Below are positions 1 to 6,384 of a DNA stretch of 6,688 nucleotides, piece by piece; position 1 is the first letter of the stretch; each line of letters starts with the position of its first letter. The notes beneath the pieces are model-generated. The model was given only the letters and a program-made list of their open reading frames with translations. It had not been told where the DNA came from and did not search any database. The position numbers and the translations under genes are program-made. This stretch comes from Candidatus Bathyarchaeota archaeon. Its GTDB lineage: Archaea > Thermoproteota > Bathyarchaeia > Bathyarchaeales > Bathycorpusculaceae. The DNA lies in NCBI GenBank assembly GCA_016649625.1, contig JAENXI010000053.1, forward strand, positions 1 through 6,688, in the 5' to 3' direction.

Positions 1-479
1 AAGCAGCTTTAATTAATAAAAATTTGCTAGAAAGAATGAAGAGTCAGAAAACTATGGTTTCGGTACAACCATGTGTAATGAATTCAGAATTCAAGACTTG
101 GTCAGCTATTGACAACTTGGGCCAAAACAGGGCACGATGGCTTTTTCCCATAAGAACCCTTATCGATAATGATATACTGCTTCTCGGGGGGTCTGATTGC
201 CCAATGGAGCCATTAAATCCTCTTTTAGGAATTCAGACTGTAGTGAATAAACAGTTCTTTATTGAAGAAGCGATAAACGTGACTGAAGCTTTGGCAATGT
301 ATACAATAAATGCGGCTTATTCCACCAAAGAGGAAAACTGCAAAGGGTCAATTAAAGAAGGTAAATTAGCTGACTTAGCTGTTCTTTCTGAAGATCCAAC
401 CACAATTTCTTCTAATAAGATAGAGAGTATTATTGTTACAACTAATATAATTGGTAGAAAAATTGTTTATAGTGGCTAA
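1..479 (+). CDS. Amidohydrolase, YtcJ / Amidohydro_3-like, C-terminal part (5' truncated by window edge)
   Basis: The frame is open to the left edge (first complete codon at base 3), so the gene starts outside the window; about 158 C-terminal residues are visible. Seen: an SVQP segment, then an R-rich stretch, then GGSDCPMEPLNP with the Asp codon at 195-197, matching the conserved GSDxP metal/catalytic-site Asp of the Amidohydro_3 family. The C-terminus shows the usual sequence: EALAMYTINAAY, then KGSIKEGKLADLAVL, then a short beta-sandwich end with GRKIVY. Full-length YtcJ-like proteins are roughly 500-550 residues, so about a third is present. These are metal-dependent hydrolases of amide or related C-N bonds; the substrate cannot be told. 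An internal TTG at 24 is not the true start, because the homology continues upstream. There is no obvious functional link to the B12 genes downstream. Confidence 0.85.
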   Translation, partial: AALINKNLLERMKSQKTMVSVQPCVMNSEFKTWSAIDNLGQNRARWLFPIRTLIDNDILLLGGSDCPMEPLNPLLGIQTVVNKQFFIEEAINVTEALAMYTINAAYSTKEENCKGSIKEGKLADLAVLSEDPTTISSNKIESIIVTTNIIGRKIVYSG

Positions 480-497
480 ATAACAATATTTGATCAA

Positions 498-535
498 TTT
501 TTTCAGAATTTTTAGGTGTATTCTTTATCCTTTTT
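498..535 (+). terminator. Oligo-T terminator region after the amidohydrolase gene
   Basis: Three T-runs (498-503, 509-513 and 531-535) follow the stop codon at 477-479 within about 60 bases, with no GC-rich hairpin. Clustered oligo-T tracts are the typical archaeal intrinsic terminator. This is a motif-based inference. Confidence 0.45.
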
Positions 536-549
536 CTATCTAGCTTGAA

Positions 550-570
550 TCGATACAAATAAATTATATA
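550..570 (+). promoter_or_regulatory. Candidate archaeal TATA-box promoter of cbiB
   Basis: AAATTATATA at 561-570 is a good archaeal TATA-like box. Its centre lies about 26-30 bp before the first GTG of cbiB (596), so transcription would begin at or within a few bases of the start codon. No Shine-Dalgarno sequence is visible before 596, which agrees with a leaderless message. TCGATACAAAT (550-560) sits immediately upstream, where a BRE or operator would lie, and a near copy occurs before the next gene (1661-1672). Confidence 0.5.
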
Positions 571-595
571 CTTTGACTGAAACTTCAGTAAACTA

Positions 596-1585
596 GTGGT
601 GATCCCAATACTTTCTATATTCCTTCCTATTTCTATTCTTTTTCTAGCCATTTTGTTGGATTTGTTTTTAGGGGATCCCTCACCACATAACCCCAAAAGT
701 TTGATTTATAGATTACATCCTGCAGTTGTTATTGGCAATTTCATTGGTGTTATTAAGCCATATTTTAAAAATTCTAATCCAAAAATAGCAAAATTAAATG
801 GTGTATTGTTAGGACTAGTTGTACTCTTCACCTTTTCATTGCCTTTTTACTACGGATTAGGTGCCTTGTTTACTTTTTTGCATATAGGTATCTATGCTTT
901 TTTTGCTATTATTTTTTTAAAATTTACAATCTGTATTAAACTTGAGACTGATTGGGCAAAAGCTGCTGCTAAATCTATAGGTGCCTCAAATTTAGAAGCT
1001 GCAAGGAAATTTGCACATTTCTCTCGTAGAAACTCTACGAATCTAACAGGGCCCCAGATAACATCTTCCGTAATTGAATCAATGGCTGAAAATCTAATTG
1101 ATTTCAAACTTTCACCGATATTATTTTATGCTTTTTTTGGAGTTACAGGAGCAATAATTTTCAAAGCGATAAATACTTTGGATGGTATGGTCGGCTTTAA
1201 AGATAAAGAGCATAAAGATATTGGTTGGTTTAGTGCAAAACTCGACACAGTAGTTAATTATATTCCCACTAGATTTGCTGCACTTCTAATAATATTTGCA
1301 TCTTTTTTAATTGGTGAAAATTATCGTGCTTCTTGGAAAATAGCTTTTAGAGATTATTCAAAAACTCCTAGCAGAAATCATGGATGGCCAATGGCTGCAA
1401 TGGCTGGAGCTTTAAATGTTCAATTAGAAAAACCAGGTCAATATATTTTAGGTGATAAAAAAGAGGAGTTAACTCCAAAAAAAATATTAATCGCATTGAA
1501 AATCAGAAATTTGACAATTTTATTATTTATATTATTTATTTTGCCGATAATTTGGTTTATTAGACTATTCTTTTTCCCATTTTAA
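596..1585 (+). CDS. cbiB: Adenosylcobinamide-phosphate synthase CbiB (membrane protein, cobalamin biosynthesis)
   Basis: CbiB (called CobD in aerobic-pathway organisms) attaches aminopropanol phosphate, or a related amino alcohol, to adenosylcobyric acid, giving adenosylcobinamide phosphate at the membrane. The 329 residues match the usual CbiB length (about 300-330). Motifs seen in order: LDLFLGDP (21-28) and HP (41-42); SVIESMAENLID (158-169); AINTLDGMVGFK (191-202); AKLDTVVNYIPTRF (214-227); SRNHGWPMAAMAGAL (259-272). Hydrophobic segments lie near 4-27, 67-110 (two), 176-192, 226-240 and 305-327, giving a polytopic membrane protein. Two variations from the commonest form, as I recall it, are LD where many have DD before NYIP, and RNHGW where many have PNAGW. 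Start: tandem GTG codons at 596 and 599; 596 is preferred for its distance from the TATA box, and an in-frame TGA at 578-580 limits extension. Its partner enzyme CobD appears at the right end of the window. Confidence 0.95.
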   Translation: MVIPILSIFLPISILFLAILLDLFLGDPSPHNPKSLIYRLHPAVVIGNFIGVIKPYFKNSNPKIAKLNGVLLGLVVLFTFSLPFYYGLGALFTFLHIGIYAFFAIIFLKFTICIKLETDWAKAAAKSIGASNLEAARKFAHFSRRNSTNLTGPQITSSVIESMAENLIDFKLSPILFYAFFGVTGAIIFKAINTLDGMVGFKDKEHKDIGWFSAKLDTVVNYIPTRFAALLIIFASFLIGENYRASWKIAFRDYSKTPSRNHGWPMAAMAGALNVQLEKPGQYILGDKKEELTPKKILIALKIRNLTILLFILFILPIIWFIRLFFFPF

Positions 1586-1615
1586 GTGTGATATTTATTT
1601 GATAATTATTTCAAC

Positions 1616-1632
1616 TTTTTTTTATATTTTCT
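1616..1632 (+). terminator. Oligo-T terminator after cbiB
   Basis: An uninterrupted T8 run (1616-1623) followed by ATATTTTC begins 30 bases after the cbiB stop. There is no hairpin, consistent with archaeal oligo-T termination. It separates cbiB from the downstream radical SAM gene, which probably has its own promoter in 1640-1710. Confidence 0.5.
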
Positions 1633-1718
1633 TTAATAATATTGTATGCCTTTTGATGTTTCGATACCAAATATTGTTATTTGATTAAATGTGACAACTT
1701 TTTTAGGGATAACCTCAT

Positions 1719-1722
1719 AGGT
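1719..1722 (+). promoter_or_regulatory. Shine-Dalgarno-like site of rSAM-1
   Basis: AGGT, within the context TAGGTAG, ends 7 bases before the ATG at 1730 and supports that start. The promoter is less clear. AT-rich candidates are AAATATT near 1670-1676 and TTGATTAAAT at 1681-1690; I cannot choose between them. Confidence 0.4.
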
Positions 1723-1729
1723 AGCAGAT

Positions 1730-3178
1730 ATGCGAGTTTGTTTAATTAATCCCCCTAGAATTCAACCAAAGGTATGGGGAAAACCAAGCGTTTTTCCTCC
1801 TATTCCTCTAGCTTATATGGCTGCAGTTCTAGAAAAAACGAATGAAGTTTATGTAATCGATGCGCCCACTGAGGGACGTGGCAATCTGCAGGAAATAAAT
1901 AAAACTACTTATAGGGTTGGCTTAAGCATTAACCAAATAGGAAAAAAAATCAAACTATGGTCTCCTGAAGTAGTAATCATAGAAATTCCTTTTTCTGGAT
2001 GGTCTAGAACCGCTTTTGAGGTTTCTTCAAAAATTAAACAAATTAATAGTAACACCATCATAATATTATACGGTCAACATCCGTCTGCCAGACCAAAAGC
2101 TTGTCTTGAACACGAAGAAATAGATTTTGTAGTGATTGGTGAAGCTGAGAATACTGTTCTGGAATTAGTCAATAACTTAAAACAGGGTTTTTCTAAGCTT
2201 GAAAAAATTAAAGGTTTGGCATTTATCAGGAATAATAAAGTAGTGATAACTCCAGCTAGACCTGTCATTGAAGATCTGGACTCTCTTCCTTTACCCGCGA
2301 GACACTTACTTCCAATGAATGAGTATGCCATTGCTGTAAAAGAGAATCCTCTTAGAGGTGTTATAAAAAAACCCTGGACAATAATGATAACAAGCAGAGG
2401 ATGTCCTTTTAGCTGTATATTTTGCACTCATCATACTGTATGGGGGCGAAAATGGCGTGGTAGGAGCCCTCAGAACGTTGTTGCTGAAATAGAACATTTA
2501 GTAAAAATTTATGGAATAAAACAAATCGATTTCTTAGACGATAATATGACACTAGACAGAAATCGCATGGAACGTATTTGTGATTTAATTATCAAGAAAG
2601 GGCTTCATGTTGAATGGTTTACGCCCAGCGGAGTTAGAGCAGATACGCTTGATGAATCACTATTAAGAAAAATGAAAAAAGCAGGCTGCAAAAAAATTCG
2701 CTTAGCTCCAGAGTCAGGCGTCCAAAAAATTGTAGACACTATTATCAAAAAGAATCTTGATCTAAAGAGTGTCGAAAAAGCTGTTAGAATATGCAAAAAA
2801 ATTGGTCTCAAAGTAGGTTGCTTCTTTGTAATAGGCCTGATTGGTGAAACAAAAGATGACATTAAAGCAACAATAAATTTTGCTTATAAATTACGACAGT
2901 TAGGTGCTGACAGTTTCATTTTTAGTATAGCAAGTCCAATATATGGAACAGAACTCTATCAACAAGCAAAAAGTAAAGGATATCTTAGACCTGGTTTTTG
3001 TGAAGATGCATTGGCTACCGCTGAACCTCTTATAGAAACTCCAGAATTTTCAGCTGAAGATCTGATTACTTTATGCGAAATAGCAAATTCTGTGAATCCA
3101 ACTTTTACTCGCGATAAGATAATACGTGCTATGTTGAATCCAACTAAGACTCTAAAATTATTATTAGGCAAAACATGA
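1730..3178 (+). CDS. B12-binding domain radical SAM protein (rSAM-1), substrate unknown
   Basis: This 482-residue protein has the class-B radical SAM layout: an N-terminal cobalamin-binding Rossmann domain (about 1-150), a linker with DLDSLPLPARHLLP (182-195), a radical SAM barrel (about 215-400) and a short basic tail. The [4Fe-4S]/SAM motif is RGCPFSCIFC, with Cys225, Cys229 and Cys232. Other landmarks are INPPR near the N-terminus, IGEAE (136-140), LDDNMTLDRNR (269-279), GVRADTLDESLLRKM (301-315) and GCKKIRLAPESG (319-330). Known for the family: such enzymes use SAM plus cobalamin for C-methylation, cyclisation or other radical chemistry. Oddities: the usual GGxH of the B12 domain reads YGQH (114-117); LAPESG replaces the usual G(V/I)ESG; GLIGET (369-374) replaces GxPGET; DAPTEG (44-49) occupies the region after the second strand. 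No DxHxxG lower-ligand motif is seen, which is usual for the class. It is clearly more divergent than rSAM-2 and rSAM-3. The specific function is not recognisable. Confidence 0.9.
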   Translation: MRVCLINPPRIQPKVWGKPSVFPPIPLAYMAAVLEKTNEVYVIDAPTEGRGNLQEINKTTYRVGLSINQIGKKIKLWSPEVVIIEIPFSGWSRTAFEVSSKIKQINSNTIIILYGQHPSARPKACLEHEEIDFVVIGEAENTVLELVNNLKQGFSKLEKIKGLAFIRNNKVVITPARPVIEDLDSLPLPARHLLPMNEYAIAVKENPLRGVIKKPWTIMITSRGCPFSCIFCTHHTVWGRKWRGRSPQNVVAEIEHLVKIYGIKQIDFLDDNMTLDRNRMERICDLIIKKGLHVEWFTPSGVRADTLDESLLRKMKKAGCKKIRLAPESGVQKIVDTIIKKNLDLKSVEKAVRICKKIGLKVGCFFVIGLIGETKDDIKATINFAYKLRQLGADSFIFSIASPIYGTELYQQAKSKGYLRPGFCEDALATAEPLIETPEFSAEDLITLCEIANSVNPTFTRDKIIRAMLNPTKTLKLLLGKT

Positions 3179-3349
3179 AAACCACCAAACTTTCATCTCA
3201 AAAAATTTATTTGAAAACTAATATTAGTCCAACTATTTAAAAACTAAAGACTTTGTTTTAATTGGCAAAAGCTATTTTTATGGTTGATTTACTGGAAGTC
3301 TAAACTAATTTGCGTTCGATAATAGTCTAATTAATGGTTTGTTACCATT
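3179..3349. terminator. Convergent intergenic region between rSAM-1 and rSAM-2, probable terminators
   Basis: Two genes end facing each other here, with stops at 3176-3178 (+) and 3342-3344 (-). For the plus strand, T-rich bits lie at 3255-3259 and 3274-3278. For the minus strand, A-runs at 3239-3243 and 3200-3205 read as U-runs. A 6-bp inverted repeat, AATGGT/ACCATT (3333-3338 and 3344-3349, loop of 5), straddles the rSAM-2 stop codon but is not followed by a U-run. No convincing gene was found here. All signals are weak. Confidence 0.35.
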
Positions 3350-4742
3350 TCTTCATTCCAAGTTTTCTTTTAACTGCCCTTCGGAAATGTGCAAGTATAG
3401 TTCGAATTATAGCAAAACTCCATAGCCTTCCAGTACCGAAAATGCTGAAAAAATAAGCTGGCCGGAGATAAAATCTCTGAAATGCTTTTTCTCTGATATC
3501 TCTTAATTCCTCTCCGCTCATAGTTCCCATCTCAAATAGAGGAGTGGCTGTATCATACTTGTCAAAATCATTAGTTTTTAGTATTCCTTCCTCTACAACC
3601 CTCTTGTACAAAGGAGTTCCTGGGTAGGGCGTAGCAATATAATATCCTACATCGTTAGGATTTAGTTTTTCAACAAACCTAGTAGTTTCCTCAATTGTTT
3701 CTTTAGTTTCACCTGGAAAACCAAGAACAACATTTGCAACTGTTATTAATCCTGCCTCCTTAGCCCATTTGAATGCTTTAACTGTTTGAGCGATCGAAAT
3801 ACCTTTTCTCATAGCATCTAAGACTTCTTGTGATCCTGACTCTACTCCATACCAAATAGATACACATCCTGAATCTCTCATTTTCATAAGTAGCTCTTTT
3901 GTAACCATATCTACTCGTGTTTCGCAATCCCACTCGACTTTTAATTTTCTGCTTTTAATCTCTTCACATATCTCTATAGCTCTATTTTGGTCAACAGTGA
4001 ATGCATCGTCATAAAACGTAAATCTATTTGCACCAAAACGTTTTTGAAGATATTCAAGTTCGTCAACCACATTTTTTGGACTTCTCATTCGATAACGCCG
4101 CCCAAACATTCTGACTGCTGTACAAAAATCACACCAATAAACACATCCTCTACTAGTAACGAGGGGAAACATGATTGTCCCATGTTTTCGCAGTCGTTCT
4201 AAAGGCCACAAATGGTGAGCAGGAAAAGGTAATTCATCGAGATTTTCAATGTAAGGTCTATCATCATTTATTATTATTTCTTCATTTTTTCTGCAAGTTG
4301 TTCCCAAAACATCATAATAGGCCTTACCTGCTTCTATTCTTCCAACTAGCTCCAGAAAAGTTTTTTCTCCCTCTTTTCGGACAATAATATCTACTTCTGG
4401 ACACTCTTGAAGAGCTTCTTTATCCCAAAAAGAAACATGAGGACCTCCAAGAAGAGCTAAACTTTTTGGCCAAACTTCTTTTGAGATTTTTGCTATTTTA
4501 AGAGCTGATTTGTAAGTTAGCGTAGTCGATGTGATACCCACGATATCTGCTTGTTTTTTGCTTATCTCTGCTTTAAACTCTTCATAATTAATATCTAGAG
4601 CTTGACAATCAACAATATTAATCTCAAATTTGTTTTTTTCTAGGACAGCAGCCAAATATCCCAAACCCAAAGGAGTGAAAGGAGGATGTTTATGAGATCC
4701 AACTGGGTAGGGTGGATTAACAAGAGTTATACGTGTCTTCAT
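3342..4742 (-). CDS. B12-binding domain radical SAM protein (rSAM-2), substrate unknown
   Basis: This 466-residue class-B radical SAM protein is encoded on the minus strand, with ATG at 4742-4740 preceded by an AGGG-type ribosome site (4753-4750, 7-base spacing). N-terminal B12-binding domain (about 1-140): LVNPPYP (7-13), a G-L-Y-L-AAVLEK helix, ADIVGIT (65-71) and LLGGPH (97-102). Linker: NLDELPFPAHHLWP (167-180). Radical SAM domain: RGCVYWCDFC with Cys200, Cys204 and Cys207; DDAFTVDQNR (245-254); SIWYGVESGSQ (295-305), the SAM-contacting ESGSQ strand; and LGFPGET (340-346). The C-terminal part (421-466) contains RFYLRP, an aromatic/hydrophobic segment and a very basic end (RRAVKRK near 454-460), suggesting membrane or polyanion contact. 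The layout and the RFYLRP tail recall the BchE-like branch, whose members include cyclases and methyltransferases. Pipelines might name it a magnesium-protoporphyrin ester cyclase, but nothing here supports that substrate. Its closest relative in the window is rSAM-3. Confidence 0.9.
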   Translation of the reverse strand: MKTRITLVNPPYPVGSHKHPPFTPLGLGYLAAVLEKNKFEINIVDCQALDINYEEFKAEISKKQADIVGITSTTLTYKSALKIAKISKEVWPKSLALLGGPHVSFWDKEALQECPEVDIIVRKEGEKTFLELVGRIEAGKAYYDVLGTTCRKNEEIIINDDRPYIENLDELPFPAHHLWPLERLRKHGTIMFPLVTSRGCVYWCDFCTAVRMFGRRYRMRSPKNVVDELEYLQKRFGANRFTFYDDAFTVDQNRAIEICEEIKSRKLKVEWDCETRVDMVTKELLMKMRDSGCVSIWYGVESGSQEVLDAMRKGISIAQTVKAFKWAKEAGLITVANVVLGFPGETKETIEETTRFVEKLNPNDVGYYIATPYPGTPLYKRVVEEGILKTNDFDKYDTATPLFEMGTMSGEELRDIREKAFQRFYLRPAYFFSIFGTGRLWSFAIIRTILAHFRRAVKRKLGMKKW

Positions 4743-4792
4743 AGTTATTCCCTGAACTGGTTATGTTCGAATACCTACAAGAAATCTCGTGA

Positions 4793-4804
4793 TTAATATA
4801 TTTT
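4793..4804 (-). promoter_or_regulatory. Candidate TATA-box promoter of rSAM-2
   Basis: On the minus strand this reads AAAATATATTAA, about 50-60 bp before the ATG. Transcription would begin around 4770-4775 and leave a leader of about 30 bases containing the AGGG ribosome site at 4753-4750. It is the best TATA-like element upstream of this gene. Confidence 0.45.
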
Positions 4805-4868
4805 GTACAAATCAAATGCCAAAAAGGGTCATTGTTCAATTATTTAAATATTAAACTTCTTCTGACTA

Positions 4869-4917
4869 TTCATCACTTTTCTTCTTTGCAGACAAAAGTT
4901 CATCATTTTTTCTTTGG
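4869..4917. repeat. Imperfect direct repeat, 30-bp spacing, in the divergent intergenic region
   Basis: TTCATCACTTTTCTTCTTTG (4869-4888) recurs as TTCATCATTTTTTCTTTGG (4899-4917), in phase at 30 bp, with a small length difference in the pyrimidine tract. It lies in the 260-bp gap between the divergent rSAM-2 and rSAM-3 genes, upstream of the likely rSAM-3 promoter. It could be a pair of binding sites for a regulator or a local duplication; no protein is implied by the sequence. Confidence 0.5.
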
Positions 4918-4940
4918 CTAAAGGTTTTTAAGACCATTAC

Positions 4941-4951
4941 CCTTTAAAAGG
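4941..4951 (+). promoter_or_regulatory. Candidate TATA-like promoter element of rSAM-3
   Basis: CCTTTAAAAGG is a near-palindromic AT-rich core resembling an archaeal TATA box. A start of transcription about 26 bp downstream (near 4972) would leave a leader of about 30 bases that includes the ribosome site at 4988-4993. An alternative is TTATTTAAATATTA around 4840-4855, which would give a much longer leader. Confidence 0.35.
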
Positions 4952-4987
4952 TGTATCTCATTGAAAATTTAATCCAACTTAAAATTT

Positions 4988-4993
4988 AGGAGA
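4988..4993 (+). promoter_or_regulatory. Shine-Dalgarno site that fixes the TTG start of rSAM-3
   Basis: AGGAGA ends 9 bases before TTG at 5003 but 21 bases before the first in-frame ATG at 5015. The normal spacing therefore points to the TTG. Confidence 0.65.
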
Positions 4994-5002
4994 AGCCTTT
5001 TC

Positions 5003-6370
5003 TTGATTTTTTTGATGACTACTGCCCCACCAGAAAACTCCCCTTGGAGTAAACCTATCCGACTACCCCCTTTGGGACTATTATTTGTTGCAGGATCGCT
5101 TGAAAAATCCGGATTCAAGGTAAAACTTCTTGACAATTACTTATTTAAAAAAACAAATGATGAACTTAAAAAATTAGTTAAAACGCTCAATCCACAATTG
5201 GTGGGAATCACTTGCAGTTCAGCCTCATATCCAGTATGTGTTGAATCAGCCAAGGCCATAAAAGAAGTACTTCCACACTGCAAAATTGTTGTTGGTGGTT
5301 GGCATCCTTCCTATGTTCCTGAAAGCATGTTGAAACATCCTGAAATCGATTATGTTATAATGGGTGAAGGTGAACACGCCATGGTCGAATTAGCAAATTG
5401 TATCCTCAATAATTTGAATGAAAAAGCTATTAGTAACATTCCTGGTTTGGCCTTCAGAAAAAAACAAGAAATAACTAAAAATCCGCAAAAATTCATTTCT
5501 GATTTAGATGAAATCCCTTTCTTAGCTAGACATCTACTGACAATAGATTCGTATGAACGAGAAATTCCATTTCTAAATGTAAAACCTGTTGATACAATGA
5601 ACATTGTTCGAGGATGTCCATTCAAATGTGCTTTCTGTGAAACAAGAAGACTCTGGGGACCTGGGTGTCGCGCATTTAGTCCCCGCAGAGTTGTAGATGA
5701 AATAGAATACATGGCAAACAATTTTGGAACTAAAGGTATCTATTTTCTAGGAGATAATTTTACAATTAACAAGAAAAGAACAACAGAATTATGTGAGCAG
5801 ATAAGAAAATTAAAAAAAGACATTGATTGGGTCTGCGATACTAGAGCTGATATGATTTCACAAGATCTTCTCAGATCATTAAAAAATGCTGGATGCAAAA
5901 CAATTTGGTTTGGGGTGGAATCAGGATCACCTAGAATATTGGAAAAGATCAACAAAGGAATTACAATCGAGCAAAATATTCAAGCGTTTAAGCTATGTAA
6001 AAAAGAAGGAATACAAACTGCTTGCTCCTTTATGATAGGTATTCCCGGTGAAACTCTTAATGATATAGAAATGTCTTACAAATTTGCGAAGAAATTAAAC
6101 CCTGATTGGTGTCAATTTAATATCTACATTGCCTATCCTGGTAGCAGCCTTTATGATGAAGTTATGGAAAAAGGTCTCTTTGATCGCCAACAGGGCTTCT
6201 TAAAATTTGTTAAGACAGATGAATTCGATTTTGATATGCTGAAACAAATTCAGATGAGGTATCAATCAAAATTGAATCTATCTTTTAGAAATATTGTCAA
6301 AAAAATGAAACGTGAAGGGATTTGGAATGTATTAAAAAAGAGTCCTAAATATTTTTCCCGTTCAATTTAA
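5003..6370 (+). CDS. B12-binding domain radical SAM protein (rSAM-3), substrate unknown
   Basis: This 455-residue class-B radical SAM protein starts at TTG 5003. Besides the AGGAGA spacing, starting at ATG 5015 would delete the first beta strand (IFLMTTAPP), which corresponds to RVCLINPP in rSAM-1 and RITLVNPP in rSAM-2. B12-binding domain (about 1-140): LPPLGLLFVAGSLEK (21-35), LVGIT (66-70), VVGGWHPS (96-103) and MGEGE (120-124). Linker: DLDEIPFLARHLL (167-179). Radical SAM domain: RGCPFKCAFC with Cys205, Cys209 and Cys212; LGDNFTINKKR (249-259), where relatives usually have DD; TIWFGVESGS (300-309); and IGIPGET (345-351). The tail (425-455) is basic and amphipathic. It resembles rSAM-2 most closely (for example VVDE.EY, IW.GVESGS and KLNP shared), yet the two are divergently transcribed and clearly not a recent duplication. 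It lies 78 bases from the convergent cobD. Role unknown; cobalamin-dependent methylation or cyclisation is the family-based expectation. Confidence 0.9.
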   Translation: MIFLMTTAPPENSPWSKPIRLPPLGLLFVAGSLEKSGFKVKLLDNYLFKKTNDELKKLVKTLNPQLVGITCSSASYPVCVESAKAIKEVLPHCKIVVGGWHPSYVPESMLKHPEIDYVIMGEGEHAMVELANCILNNLNEKAISNIPGLAFRKKQEITKNPQKFISDLDEIPFLARHLLTIDSYEREIPFLNVKPVDTMNIVRGCPFKCAFCETRRLWGPGCRAFSPRRVVDEIEYMANNFGTKGIYFLGDNFTINKKRTTELCEQIRKLKKDIDWVCDTRADMISQDLLRSLKNAGCKTIWFGVESGSPRILEKINKGITIEQNIQAFKLCKKEGIQTACSFMIGIPGETLNDIEMSYKFAKKLNPDWCQFNIYIAYPGSSLYDEVMEKGLFDRQQGFLKFVKTDEFDFDMLKQIQMRYQSKLNLSFRNIVKKMKREGIWNVLKKSPKYFSRSI

Positions 6371-6384
6371 CATTAATAACTATT

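Noticed and set aside
442..696. Minus-strand open frame of 84 codons across the amidohydrolase-cbiB gap
   Set aside because: It overlaps the start of cbiB and its promoter, its composition is Lys/Ile-rich as expected from AT-rich noncoding DNA, and it resembles no known protein.
2074..2427. Minus-strand open frame of 117 codons inside rSAM-1
   Set aside because: It lies wholly antisense to a well-supported gene and shows no domain or motif of its own. The same applies to the other antisense frames at 892-1107, 2605-2862, 2959-3171, 5350-5721 and 5740-5955.
3175..3240. A 21-codon ORF starting in an ATGA overlap with the rSAM-1 stop
   Set aside because: The overlap resembles translational coupling, but the peptide is short, low in complexity and has no recognisable motif; AT-rich sequence makes this likely by chance.
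3342..4742. Naming rSAM-2 as magnesium-protoporphyrin IX ester oxidative cyclase (BchE)
   Set aside because: Only the general domain layout and tail style are shared with BchE-like proteins; no chlorophyll-pathway gene is nearby, and a specific substrate call would be unsupported.
4757..4776. A tRNA T-arm-like string around TTCGAAT
   Set aside because: The flanking bases pair at only three outer positions with internal mismatches, and no acceptor or anticodon arm can be found nearby.
4743..5002. Possible cobalamin riboswitch in the gap between rSAM-2 and rSAM-3
   Set aside because: No B12-box-like conserved core or multi-stem fold was recognised on either strand, and cobalamin riboswitches are essentially a bacterial feature; promoter elements and a direct repeat explain the gap better.
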